Shown here piece after piece: positions 45,358-54,062 of a stretch of DNA of 64,000 nucleotides. The stretch's first letter is position 1. Every line of letters starts with the position of its first letter. Position numbers and translations under genes: made by a program. The DNA is taken from the NCBI GenBank assembly GCA_050633705.1, contig JBOEGZ010000001.1, positions 1 to 64,000 of the forward strand, in the 5' to 3' direction. The DNA is from JAJFHI01 sp050633705 (GTDB lineage Bacteria > Pseudomonadota > Alphaproteobacteria > Rhizobiales > Hyphomicrobiaceae). A model generated the notes under the pieces. That model searched no databases, had not been told where the DNA came from, and worked only from the letters and a program-made list of their open reading frames with translations.

Positions 45358-45612
45358 GGCTGGGCCAGCCTTTCGTCGATTTACGTTGCGTTTAAGGTTT
45401 AACAGTCTTTAGCATAACGCCACTCATTTCTCGATGTGGAAATTGAGTTCTGGCGTTTGGTCGCGCTTGGTGTCTATGGAGCAGGTCGGCTTTGGCGAAT
45501 TCGTGCATCACTTGGCTGTGTCTTGTTTCCTAAGGAACAGATGGGCATGTAGATTTTCCCTAACTGTTGGCGATTTTCAAACGCAGATCCTGAACAAAAA
45601 AGGACGAAGACG

Positions 45613-46554
45613 ATGAGCAAATACCGCACCTGCCTACCGGAATTAAACGGCCAACGCTTCCTGACCGATGGTGGCATGGAAACGATCTTGGTGTTTGACG
45701 AAGGAAAAGAGCTGCCATGTTTTGCGTCTTTTCCCCTCGGTCAGACGGCCGAAGGACGTGACTGGTTGAATGCCTATGCCCACCGCCATATCGATATTGC
45801 CGAACGATATGGCATGGGTTTCATACTTGGTAGTGCGACGTGGCGTGCCAGTCGCGATTGGGGCCAGCAGTTGGGATTTACCAAGCAGCAACTGTCCGAT
45901 GTGCAACAGATATTGATTGATGACCTTTTTGCGGTTCAGAAAAAACGCGAAACGCCCGAGATGCCGATTGTTATCAGTGGCTGTATCGGCCCGCGTGGAG
46001 ATGGATACGATCCGGGTATGCTCATGACCGAGGGTGAGGCTCAGGACTATCACAGTGAACAGATTGCAACATTGGAAGCAGCCGGTGTTGATGTCATTAC
46101 GGCCATGACATTGACAAACATACCGGAAGCAACTGGTGTTGCGCGGGCTGCAACGGCTGCTGGATTGCCGGTTGTTATTTCGTTCACGGTTGAAACGGAT
46201 GGCCGCCTGCCGACGGGTGATGAATTGGCAATGGCCATCGAAGAGGTTGATGCGGCGACGAACAAAGCCCCGGCCTACTACATGATCAACTGCGCCCATC
46301 CAGACCACTTCGAGGCAACGCTTGCAAAGTCTGGACCCTGGCGCGATCGATTGATGGGGCTACGTGCAAATGCATCGCGCAAAAGCCATGCAGAATTGGA
46401 TTGTTGTGAGACATTGGACAATGGAGACCCAGTTGCTCTTGGACAAGAACTTGGTGCGCTGGCGACGCAATTTCCTGAAATAAAAGTGCTTGGCGGATGT
46501 TGCGGTACCGACCCACGTCATATCGAAGAAATTGCCAAGAATTTCGGGCGGTGA
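45613..46554 (+). CDS. Homocysteine S-methyltransferase family protein
   Basis: A 313-aa protein of the Pfam S-methyl_trans family. DGGMETILVF near the start, ERYGMGFILGSATWRAS, VISGCIGPRGDGYDP and, for zinc, MINCAHPDHF plus GGCCGTD at the C-terminus are all in place. It probably transfers a methyl group to homocysteine from S-methylmethionine, betaine or a similar donor; the donor is not predictable. AGGA precedes the ATG. Convergent with aas. Confidence 0.9.
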   Translation: MSKYRTCLPELNGQRFLTDGGMETILVFDEGKELPCFASFPLGQTAEGRDWLNAYAHRHIDIAERYGMGFILGSATWRASRDWGQQLGFTKQQLSDVQQILIDDLFAVQKKRETPEMPIVISGCIGPRGDGYDPGMLMTEGEAQDYHSEQIATLEAAGVDVITAMTLTNIPEATGVARAATAAGLPVVISFTVETDGRLPTGDELAMAIEEVDAATNKAPAYYMINCAHPDHFEATLAKSGPWRDRLMGLRANASRKSHAELDCCETLDNGDPVALGQELGALATQFPEIKVLGGCCGTDPRHIEEIAKNFGR

Positions 46555-46577
46555 AAGTGAGACATTGTCGCCTGGTT

Positions 46578-48758
46578 TTATGCAGCAGCTTCAACCAGGC
46601 CTTTCACTTCCTTGGCAAGCTTTAGCGCGCCGACGTAATCTGTTTTGCCAGAGCCCAATAACGGGATTGCCGGCACCAACAAAATCTCGGCTGGAACGCT
46701 CAACTCTGAAACGCCCGTTTTCTTTGCGTAAGCTTGCAGCGCTTTGCGGTCGCAGGTTTTATCCGGGGTCATCAAAATAAGACGCTCTCCTTTGCGATCA
46801 TCAGGAAGGGCGACGACAACTGAGGGCGCGTTCGGCCAAAGCTCGCTAGTCATGGCCTCGACGGCCGACAGCGACACCATCTCCCCACCAATTTTGGCAA
46901 AGCGTTTGGCACGTCCGCGGATGGTGATGAAGCCTTGGTCATCGAACGTGACAATGTCTCCCGTGTCATGCCAGCCATCTTTGGGTGGCTCCAGCACGCC
47001 TGGATTTTCAGCGCGAAGGTAGCCGAGCATCACGTTCGGACCGCGCACGAAAAGCCGTCCGCCTTCATCAATGCCGGGGACCTTGTCCAATCGATAATCC
47101 ATTAAGGGCGAGAGGCGGCCAACTGTGCCAGAGCGGTTGGCCAAAGGTGTGTTGATTGCAAGCACTGGAGAGGTTTCGGTGACGCCATACCCCTCAAGAA
47201 TGCGGACGCCAAAACGGTCCATGTAGACTTGGCGCGTGCGCTCTTTGATTGCTTCAGCGCCAGCAAGTATGAGCCGCACGTGAGCAAAATCAAACGGGTG
47301 TGCAGCACGGGCGTAACCGTTGAGGAAGGTGTCGGTGCCAAACAAAATGGTCGCGTTTGTCTGGTACACCAACTCCGGCACGATGCGATAGTGCAGAGGC
47401 GAAGGATAAAGGTATACCGGCACACCACCAATCAGTGGCATGATGAGTCCGGCCGTCAGGCCAAATGAATGGAATACGGGCAGCACGTTAAATACTTTAT
47501 CTTCACCGTTTACAGCAATACGTGTCAGGGCCTGCATCGAATTGGCGAGCAGGTTACGGTGGGACAAGGCCACGCCTTTGGGCGTGCCTTCTGAACCTGA
47601 GGTGAAAAGAATTGCGGCAGGGTCGTTTGGATCTCGCGAGACTTGAGGTTTTGTCGTGTTGAGAAACCCTAAGATTTTGTCTGTTAGCGAAATCGTTTTG
47701 CGAATGTCTTCGAGGTAGACAATCTTTGCTTTTTTTCCAAGCTCTTGGACGACCTCGCCAAGGCGCGCCTTTTCAACAAATACACGCGACGTCAAAATTA
47801 CGCAGACTTCTGCGGCTTGGCAGGCCGCCAACATGTTTTTTGCCCCGGCAGTGAAATTTAACATTGCTGGGACACGACCAATGGACTGTAGGGCAAAAAA
47901 CGTCACAGCAACTCCGGCTGAGTTTGGCAGCATCACACCAACGTTGTCACCAACGTCTGCAAGGGGTTTGAGCTTTTTGCCCAACACTTGCGCGCCAGCG
48001 ATGAGTTTTTTGTACGACAACGTCGCGCCCAACGGGTCGGTGACGGCTGGTTTTCCGGTGTCGCGAAGTCTTCGGGCTTCAAGCAAGGATTCGAATAATG
48101 TTTGATCGATGTTGGCGGTTTGAAAGGCTGTATCGACCATGATGTCTTGCAGCTTAAGTCCTGCGCTTTGGCGTCGATTGCGTCCTTTGAGATTTGGATC
48201 GACGTCGAGCTTAACTGGCGGCAGAATTGTGACTTTTGTTTTCGGAAACCAGGTTTGGCGACGTTGTGTTCGGCGCATGTAACCAAACGGAGAGCGCTCG
48301 GGACCGTCAATGCGTACGGGAATGATAACGGCATCGGCTTTGTCGGCGATCATGGCTGTACCGTCGTAGACTTTCATCAAGCCGCCGGTCACCGTCAAAC
48401 GGCCTTCCGGGAAGATCACAAGCGAGGTGCCTTGTTTGACATCGTTGATGAGGCCGCGCATGCCAAGAGGCCGCGTTGGGTCAATTGGTTCCGCGTTGAC
48501 GAGTTTTAGGAACGGGCGAACCCACCACTTCTTGGACATGGTCGTATCAATGGCAAAGGCTGCGTGCGAGGGCATGATGGCATGCATCAGACCCGCGTCT
48601 AACAGGCTGACATGGTTGGGGGCAATGATGGCACGTTCGCCAAGTGCGGGAAGGTTTTCTTCGCCTTTGACTTCAAGGCGAAGTAACGTGCGAAACACGA
48701 CCAATGCAAAAGCTTTCAGCATCTTTGCCGCGCGCGAAGGTTCAACTTGGATAGACAT
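46578..48758 (-). CDS. aas: Acyltransferase/acyl-ACP synthetase (Aas-like)
   Basis: Bifunctional lysophospholipid re-acylating enzyme. The 726-aa protein has an N-terminal PlsC-type acyltransferase domain with NHVSLLD (the HX4D motif, residues 49-54) and FPEGRLTVTG, then an AMP-forming ligase domain with ILFTSGSEGTPKGVALSHRN, YGVTETSPV, WHDTGDIVTFDDQGFI and the C-terminal LLGSGKTDYVG. The start at 48758 has AAGGA and follows the MFS gene by 19 bases. Together with that transporter it forms the E. coli-like lplT-aas system for re-acylating lyso-phosphatidylethanolamine. Confidence 0.9.
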   Translation of the reverse strand: MSIQVEPSRAAKMLKAFALVVFRTLLRLEVKGEENLPALGERAIIAPNHVSLLDAGLMHAIMPSHAAFAIDTTMSKKWWVRPFLKLVNAEPIDPTRPLGMRGLINDVKQGTSLVIFPEGRLTVTGGLMKVYDGTAMIADKADAVIIPVRIDGPERSPFGYMRRTQRRQTWFPKTKVTILPPVKLDVDPNLKGRNRRQSAGLKLQDIMVDTAFQTANIDQTLFESLLEARRLRDTGKPAVTDPLGATLSYKKLIAGAQVLGKKLKPLADVGDNVGVMLPNSAGVAVTFFALQSIGRVPAMLNFTAGAKNMLAACQAAEVCVILTSRVFVEKARLGEVVQELGKKAKIVYLEDIRKTISLTDKILGFLNTTKPQVSRDPNDPAAILFTSGSEGTPKGVALSHRNLLANSMQALTRIAVNGEDKVFNVLPVFHSFGLTAGLIMPLIGGVPVYLYPSPLHYRIVPELVYQTNATILFGTDTFLNGYARAAHPFDFAHVRLILAGAEAIKERTRQVYMDRFGVRILEGYGVTETSPVLAINTPLANRSGTVGRLSPLMDYRLDKVPGIDEGGRLFVRGPNVMLGYLRAENPGVLEPPKDGWHDTGDIVTFDDQGFITIRGRAKRFAKIGGEMVSLSAVEAMTSELWPNAPSVVVALPDDRKGERLILMTPDKTCDRKALQAYAKKTGVSELSVPAEILLVPAIPLLGSGKTDYVGALKLAKEVKGLVEAAA

Positions 48759-48777
48759 GTCGCGTGATCCTTTGCCG

Positions 48778-50079
48778 TTATTGCGAAATTTGCGATGAGG
48801 TATTTTGTTGGTTAGCAATTTCGCGTCGCCAGACGTAGATGATCAAGGCTGTTGCCACGGCGTTTGCTAAACCAATGGCAAGCCAGAAAAGTGAGAGTTC
48901 GGTTCCCATGCTTTGCAGTCCAGCGACAGCGAGACTTGCAACGGTCATGAAAAGAGCGTTGAGGACATTGCAACCCGCGACAACGCGCGATTTTCTTTCA
49001 ACCGGAGCCCAGGCCTGAACCGCGGCGAATGCCGGCACAATAAAAAGCCCACCAGCTGTGGCGAGGCCCGCCAAATCAAACAACATACGACCACCTGCCC
49101 ACGTTGCGGCAAACGTCCAAGCATCGATTGGGGGCGTGCTCGGCGCGAGTGTTGCAACCAGATAGGCAAGATCGAGAGAAAACACAGACATAAGCACCGC
49201 TCCGATGGGCACCAACGCCAAATTCGGACGGCCGCGACTTAAAAAAGCAGCAATGGTCGAGCCAACGGCAATGCCGATTGTGAAGACGAGGAGGCCTGCG
49301 GTCACGACACTTTCTTGACCACCAACAACTTCTTTCATCATGGTTGGCAGGAGAGAAAGCGACACGGCACCAACAAGCCAGAACCAAGATGTGATCAGGC
49401 CACCTTGCCAAAGCCGAGGATGCGCTTTGAGGTCAGAAAGCAACGATAGGGTTGATGACAGTAGGTTTGTATTGATTTTCAAATTGGGTGCAGCTTGCCC
49501 GGTTGGCGGCATCATGCGCGCGGCGGTCAGGCCAAGGCCCGCTAAGACGATCACAACAGCGGGCAGCAGCCATGATGCGCCATCAGAAGTTGCCGCATGG
49601 CCACCGACAATTGTGCCAACAAGGATTGCTAGAAATGTTGCGCCTTCGACCAATGCGTTGCCAGCGGCAAGTTCACGTTGCTCGAGGTGGATTGGCAAAA
49701 TGCCGTATTTGATTGGTCCGAACAAAGCCGCACCACATCCGTAAAGAATGAGCGCTGCAAACAAGATTGGTATTGATAAGAAATAAAATCCGGTCGCAGC
49801 AACAAGGGCAACGGGCAGTTCAGCCAACTTTATTTTTCGCGCCACAACTGTTTTGTCATAACGGTCTGCAAGTTCGCCGCCTAATCCGGACAACAAAAAG
49901 AAGGGTGCAATCAAAGCAGCACCTGCCAGTGTGACGAGCGATGCCCCACCTTCGCCAGCCATGCGATAAAGGATTAAGATCACCAACGCGTTTTTGACGA
50001 AGTTATCGTTGAGTGCGGAAAAAAACTGACACCAAAAGACCGGTGCAAAGCGCTCAGTCGTCATTAAATTGGAAAACAT
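48778..50079 (-). CDS. lplT: MFS transporter, LplT-like
   Basis: A 433-aa, twelve-helix MFS transporter. The N-terminus FAPVFWCQFFSALNDNFVKNALVILILY is typical of the LplT lysophospholipid flippase group (the FFSALNDN motif), followed by GGELADRYDKTVVARKIK and GPIKYGILPIHLEQRELAAGNALVEG. It immediately precedes aas, so lysophospholipid import for re-acylation is the expected role. ATG at 50079 is used; ATG at 50064 is possible. Confidence 0.9.
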   Translation of the reverse strand: MFSNLMTTERFAPVFWCQFFSALNDNFVKNALVILILYRMAGEGGASLVTLAGAALIAPFFLLSGLGGELADRYDKTVVARKIKLAELPVALVAATGFYFLSIPILFAALILYGCGAALFGPIKYGILPIHLEQRELAAGNALVEGATFLAILVGTIVGGHAATSDGASWLLPAVVIVLAGLGLTAARMMPPTGQAAPNLKINTNLLSSTLSLLSDLKAHPRLWQGGLITSWFWLVGAVSLSLLPTMMKEVVGGQESVVTAGLLVFTIGIAVGSTIAAFLSRGRPNLALVPIGAVLMSVFSLDLAYLVATLAPSTPPIDAWTFAATWAGGRMLFDLAGLATAGGLFIVPAFAAVQAWAPVERKSRVVAGCNVLNALFMTVASLAVAGLQSMGTELSLFWLAIGLANAVATALIIYVWRREIANQQNTSSQISQ

Positions 50080-50196
50080 GGGGCTTGGCCTTTTGGCTTT
50101 CTTGGTTGGCGGTTTTAGGTGGCTTTTTTTGAGACGAGGTGATGATCGCGAACTATGTCGCGATTCTTCAATTTGCCTGATGCTTACGCCAGGAAT

Positions 50197-50463
50197 TTAA
50201 GAAAAGCTGTTGTCGAAAATTTTGCGCCTTTTTGGATGTGCTTTTTTGCGCGCTCCGCTGCGTCGTCCTATGTGTGCTGCGGCTCCAGAATGGGGGGCAG
50301 ATTTGGGTCGGGTTATGTCGTCGCCACCAGCCCTTGTCGACCAGAGCGGTTGGCGGTTTTTCGGGGCGACCAGGTCGGATTGGTCGTCATTGCAAGGCGG
50401 CACAACCGGATCTGCAATGGCGATATAGCGACGAAGGAGCCTTGAAATCAATCTCTTCATCAT
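50197..50463 (-). CDS. Small basic hypothetical protein (tentative)
   Basis: An 88-aa basic frame beginning MMKRLISRLLRRYIAIADPV and ending in an Arg/Lys-rich tail (GRRSGARKKAHPKRRK). Support comes from a GGAG 10 bases upstream of the tandem ATGs and a strong promoter above it. It has no recognisable family, overlaps several other open frames and could instead be a leader to lplT, which starts 118 bases further on. The longer frame to 50574 runs through the promoter and is not preferred. Confidence 0.4.
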   Translation of the reverse strand: MMKRLISRLLRRYIAIADPVVPPCNDDQSDLVAPKNRQPLWSTRAGGDDITRPKSAPHSGAAAHIGRRSGARKKAHPKRRKIFDNSFS

Positions 50464-50484
50464 CACGAACACTCCTATAGCTGC

Positions 50485-50544
50485 ATTAAATAAACAATGT
50501 TCAGTAGCGACAATATAGGCACTAAATAAACGTCGTTCAATAGC
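50485..50544. promoter_or_regulatory. Duplicated dyad operator-like element
   Basis: Two 24-bp copies at 50485-50508 and 50521-50544 match at 19 of 24 positions: a(t/c)TAAATAAAC-n3-GTTCA(g/a)TAGC, spaced 36 bp start to start. Each contains the imperfect dyad TGAAC-n3-GTTTA (minus strand), the kind of half-site bound by TetR-type repressors. One copy overlaps the -35 box, the other the early transcribed region of the promoter below. Confidence 0.6.
50512..50540 (-). promoter_or_regulatory. Sigma-70-type promoter reading toward lplT-aas
   Basis: On the minus strand TTGAAC (50535-50540), a 17-base spacer and TATATT (50512-50517) form a near-consensus housekeeping promoter. It points into the small basic ORF and on to lplT and aas, and lies between or within the two dyad copies. 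Confidence 0.65.
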
Positions 50545-50806
50545 TGAAGCGAGATTTTGTGTTTTTCTGACCACCGTTTAATTATATGGTTAACGTCTGG
50601 TGGGCTCGCTAGCGTCGTCTAGGGCCCGTTACGGTCCGAGATTGAGCCCAAGCATCAGTGGAGCCATCACACTAAGGCTGATATGTCCAGGCAGGCTATT
50701 GCCAATCACCAACGACACTCCTTATCTCTATTGGCCGACGACATAAAAGCGTGTGTCGAACCAAAGTCGTTGATTCTGGTCGCGGCGAAGGCAACAGGAG
50801 GTGGAA

Positions 50807-51028
50807 TTGCAGACCACAACGCGAAGCGCCATAACGCTCGAAGTCAATGGCGAAGCGAAAACGGTGCATGTCGCAACATTGGCCGAATTGATTGAACATT
50901 TGCAACTGGGTACATCTAAATGTGCAACAGCCCTCAATGGAGATTTTGTTGCAGTGGATATGCGTCAAGATGTTCAGCTAAACGACGGTGATAAGGTTGA
51001 AGTTCTAACCGCCCGCCAAGGCGGCTGA
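50807..51028 (+). CDS. thiS: Sulfur carrier protein ThiS
   Basis: Carries sulfur as a C-terminal thiocarboxylate for the thiamine thiazole ring. The 73-aa protein ends in the required Gly-Gly (TARQGG) and has the ubiquitin-like ITLEVNGEAK and LNDGDKVEVL strands. I place the start at TTG 50807 because a perfect AGGAGG lies 5 bases before it; the GTG at 50801 overlaps that Shine-Dalgarno and is unlikely. thiG follows 46 bases later. Confidence 0.92.
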   Translation: MQTTTRSAITLEVNGEAKTVHVATLAELIEHLQLGTSKCATALNGDFVAVDMRQDVQLNDGDKVEVLTARQGG

Positions 51029-51074
51029 CCCGTCTCCAAGATCCAATGACAGTGAAGCAAAAGAAGATCTGAAA

Positions 51075-51896
51075 ATGACCGCTATTGAAACGAGCCGCCC
51101 AATCTCAGAGCCAGTGAGTTTTTATGGCGTGGAGTTGCCATCGCGACTGTTGCTGGGTACGGCCCTTTATCCCTCACCTCAGGTGATGGCGGCGGCTGTC
51201 GAAGCCTCGAATGCTGGCCTGGTGACGGTCTCGCTGCGTCGAGAGAATGCGCGGGGACGTGTTGGAGAACGGTTCCTTGAATTGATCAGAGGGCTCGGAG
51301 TTCCGGTTCTGCCAAATACGGCTGGCTGTCGCACGGCAAAAGATGCGGTTACGACAGCAATGATGGCGCGCGAGCTGTTTGATACGGATTGGATCAAGCT
51401 CGAAGTGATCGCCAACGACGATACGCTGCAACCTGATGTGTTTGGGTTGGTTGATGCAGCCCAAACACTCAATCAAGAGGGTTTCAAGGTGTTTCCCTAC
51501 ATGACTGAAGACCTCAGCGTCGCAGAGCGTCTTTTGAATGCAGGCTGTGAAGTTTTGATGCCGTGGGGCGCGCCAATCGGAACAGGTCGTGGGCTTGCAA
51601 ATCCAACAGCCATGAAAATGATGCGCTCTTATTTTCCAAATATTCCGTTGGTTGTGGATGCAGGGCTCGGTGCGCCATCTCATGCCGCAGAGGCAATGGA
51701 GTTGGGTTATGATGCGGTTTTGTTGAACACCGCGGTCGCCAAAGCAAACGATCCCGTACGCATGGCCCGGTCGTTTGCTGGAGCCATCGACGCCGGGCGC
51801 GAAGCTTACCTCTCTGGCTTGATGTTGCCACGTGACATGGCAGAGCCCTCAACGCCCGTGGCAGGCACAGCCTTCTTCGATCTTGAAACGAAGTAA
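51075..51896 (+). CDS. thiG: Thiazole synthase ThiG
   Basis: Forms the thiazole phosphate from deoxyxylulose phosphate, dehydroglycine and ThiS thiocarboxylate. The 273-aa TIM barrel has LPNTAGCRTAKDAV, the Schiff-base Lys in WIKLEVI, VLMPWGAPIGTGRGLANP and VVDAGLGAPSHAAEAMELG. The first dozen residues are an N-terminal extension. In the ThiS-ThiG-ThiE order usual for alphaproteobacteria. Confidence 0.97.
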   Translation: MTAIETSRPISEPVSFYGVELPSRLLLGTALYPSPQVMAAAVEASNAGLVTVSLRRENARGRVGERFLELIRGLGVPVLPNTAGCRTAKDAVTTAMMARELFDTDWIKLEVIANDDTLQPDVFGLVDAAQTLNQEGFKVFPYMTEDLSVAERLLNAGCEVLMPWGAPIGTGRGLANPTAMKMMRSYFPNIPLVVDAGLGAPSHAAEAMELGYDAVLLNTAVAKANDPVRMARSFAGAIDAGREAYLSGLMLPRDMAEPSTPVAGTAFFDLETK

Positions 51897-51928
51897 GTTT
51901 TCTTTTTTACATTAGGTCTCATTGCATC

Positions 51929-52564
51929 ATGACGAAGGCAACGCCGGCGGACTTGGACCCATTTTATCCGATCGTACCCGACATTGTGTGGCTAAAGCGG
52001 CTTGTCCCATTGGGATTGCGCGTGGTCCAGTTGCGCTTAAAAGATGCCGTAGGTGGCGAAGTTCGCAGACAAATTGACGACGCCCTCAAGATGACCCGAG
52101 ATCATCAATGCCAGTTGATCATCAATGATTATTGGCGTGAGGCGATCGAGGCTGGCGCCGATTACATTCACCTTGGCCAGGAAGATCTGGCCGCGGCTGA
52201 TGTTGGAGCCATTAAAAACGCCGGCTTGCGGCTTGGTATTTCCACCCACGACAAGTCTGAGCTTGAAACAGCTCTTGGCGTTGCGCCTGATTATATTGCG
52301 TTGGGGCCTATTTATGAGACCAAGCTCAAGAAAATGAAGTGGCGGCCGCAAGGTCTAGAGCGGGTCACGAATTGGCGCGCGCGCATTGGCGATATCGCAT
52401 TGGTCGCGATTGGAGGCCTGACACCTGAGCGCGCGCCTGGTGTTCTTGAAGCTGGCGCAAGCAGCATTGCCGTGATCACTGATTTTGTAACGGCTCAGGA
52501 TCCAGAAGCGCAGGTGCAACGTTGGTTGAAGTGGGCCGATGGTGTTCGAAATCGCCACGAGTGA
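51929..52564 (+). CDS. thiE: Thiamine phosphate synthase
   Basis: Joins HMP pyrophosphate and thiazole phosphate to thiamine phosphate. The 211-aa barrel has LRVVQLRLKD, LIINDYWREAIEAGADYIHLGQEDL, LGISTHDKSELE, YIALGPIYETKLKKM and VAIGGLTPERAPGVLEAGASSIAVI. thiO, thiC and thiD are not beside it. It lies 32 bases after thiG and is probably the last gene of the transcript. Confidence 0.96.
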   Translation: MTKATPADLDPFYPIVPDIVWLKRLVPLGLRVVQLRLKDAVGGEVRRQIDDALKMTRDHQCQLIINDYWREAIEAGADYIHLGQEDLAAADVGAIKNAGLRLGISTHDKSELETALGVAPDYIALGPIYETKLKKMKWRPQGLERVTNWRARIGDIALVAIGGLTPERAPGVLEAGASSIAVITDFVTAQDPEAQVQRWLKWADGVRNRHE

Positions 52565-52768
52565 GGATAATTGCCCGTTGTGAGGATAGGGTTTAGGTGC
52601 CTCACAGCAAGTTGGCCTTCGCATCTCCGGCGTTGACAAGAATTTTTTTCTCATGAGACACACGGCCACGCGATTTTCATAGCAAAAATGTGGGATAGAA
52701 TTTTGGACATAACGTTGATCCGCTCGTAGGGCTGCGGCGTTTGCATATAAACAAGGAACGTACGAGCG

Positions 52769-53839
52769 ATGAACGATACCAAGCCAACTGATGATTTTGT
52801 GCCAGACCGTTCGACATGGCCAGCCGACCACCCCAAAACAAACTATGGGCGAATAGGCGTATTGCTCCTCAATCTTGGTACACCGGATGGCACCGACTAT
52901 TGGTCGATGCGTCGGTACTTGAAAGAATTCTTGTCTGACCGGCGTGTTATCGAAGTTCCCAAACTTATTTGGTGGCCGATACTCAACCTCATTGTCCTCA
53001 CAAAACGGCCAGGTCCGAAGGGACGCGACTATGCAACGATTTGGAACAACGAACGTGACGAAGGCCCGCTAAAGACAATAACGCGTGGTCAGGCAGAAGG
53101 TCTTGCCAAACGTCTCAAAGATGACCCGCGTATTATTGTCGACTGGGCCATGCGCTATGCCAACCCGTCGACCAAGAGCCGATTGAAGTGGTTGCAAAGC
53201 CAAGGCTGTGAACGAATTTTGCTGGTACCGCTCTATCCCCAATACGCTGCCGCCACGACAGCAACGGCGTGTGACAAGGCGTTTGAAGCCTTGATGAAGA
53301 TGCGATGGCAGCCCTTTGTTCGCGTCGCACCTGCCTACCATGATGATCCGACGTATATTGATGCTGTTGCCGTTTCAATGGAGCAAAATCTTGCCAAATT
53401 AGATTTTGTTCCCGATAAAATTATCGCAACGTTTCATGGAATGCCGCAAAAGTATTTAGAAGAGGGCGACCCGTATCATTGCAATTGCCAAAAAACATCC
53501 AGACTTTTAAGGCAGCGTTTGGGAATTGAAAAAGATCGCTGGTTGACAACGTTTCAATCGAGATTTGGCAATGACCCTTGGTTGCAGCCTTATACTGATG
53601 AAACGGTAAAGCAGCTCGCAAAAGACGGTGTAAAAAATATCGCTCTTGTTGCGCCCGGATTTTCAGCCGATTGCCTTGAGACGCTTGAGGAGTTGGATGT
53701 CGAAAACCGGGAATATTTTGAAGAAAATGGCGGCCATAACTACGCCTATCTGCCAGCGCTGAATGATAGTGAGCAGGGGCTTCGTGTGATAGAGGCTATT
53801 GCTCGACGTGAGCTAAAAGGGTGGATTTCGGAGAAATAA
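52769..53839 (+). CDS. hemH: Ferrochelatase
   Basis: Inserts Fe(II) into protoporphyrin IX, the last step of heme synthesis. The 356-aa protein has GVLLLNLGTPDGTDYWSMRRYLKEFLSDRRV at the N-terminus, YPQYAAATTATA, the catalytic His in ATFHGMPQKYLEEGDPY and LVAPGFSADCLETLEELDVENREYF in the C-terminal half. AAGGA is upstream. I looked for an Irr/Fur-type box in the 204-base leader and saw none clearly. A purine-rich, then AT-rich stretch follows it. Confidence 0.97.
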   Translation: MNDTKPTDDFVPDRSTWPADHPKTNYGRIGVLLLNLGTPDGTDYWSMRRYLKEFLSDRRVIEVPKLIWWPILNLIVLTKRPGPKGRDYATIWNNERDEGPLKTITRGQAEGLAKRLKDDPRIIVDWAMRYANPSTKSRLKWLQSQGCERILLVPLYPQYAAATTATACDKAFEALMKMRWQPFVRVAPAYHDDPTYIDAVAVSMEQNLAKLDFVPDKIIATFHGMPQKYLEEGDPYHCNCQKTSRLLRQRLGIEKDRWLTTFQSRFGNDPWLQPYTDETVKQLAKDGVKNIALVAPGFSADCLETLEELDVENREYFEENGGHNYAYLPALNDSEQGLRVIEAIARRELKGWISEK

Positions 53840-54062
53840 AAAAAAGAAATAGAAAAGAAAACCAATTTTGGCAAAAAGAGAAACTCCTCACGGAAAACAA
53901 AGGGTAATTGAAAAATTTATGGTTTCTTTTTCGTTTTAATTGGTTCCAATTTAATTCATTAGAAACGTTCTGTTTACGTTTTTTCAGCATCTGGGTCTTA
54001 AAAATCCTCCGCAGAGTGCCCATATCTTCAGTATGGGACGACCCTGACAGGAGGAATATTTT
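53840..54062. other. AT-rich intergenic region upstream of qmcA
   Basis: The first 45 bases are A/G-rich and the next 90 strongly AT-rich. Near the right end a hairpin GTGCCCATA...TATGGGAC lies at about 54016-54039, then AGGAGG and the qmcA start. The AT-rich part is the likely promoter and the hairpin part of the mRNA leader. Confidence 0.5.

Larger units (their letters stand above)
50464..50806. other. Divergent region between the small basic ORF and thiS
   Basis: About 340 bases. The left part holds the minus-strand promoter and duplicated dyad described in the next entries. The right part (about 50580 to 50790) must hold the thiS promoter. I looked for the conserved TPP riboswitch core there and did not find it. 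No ORF with family likeness. Confidence 0.5.

Noticed and set aside
50155..50480. Several plus-strand frames of 70 to 96 codons in this stretch
   Set aside because: They overlap one another and the promoter region, use weak starts without Shine-Dalgarno, and resemble no family.
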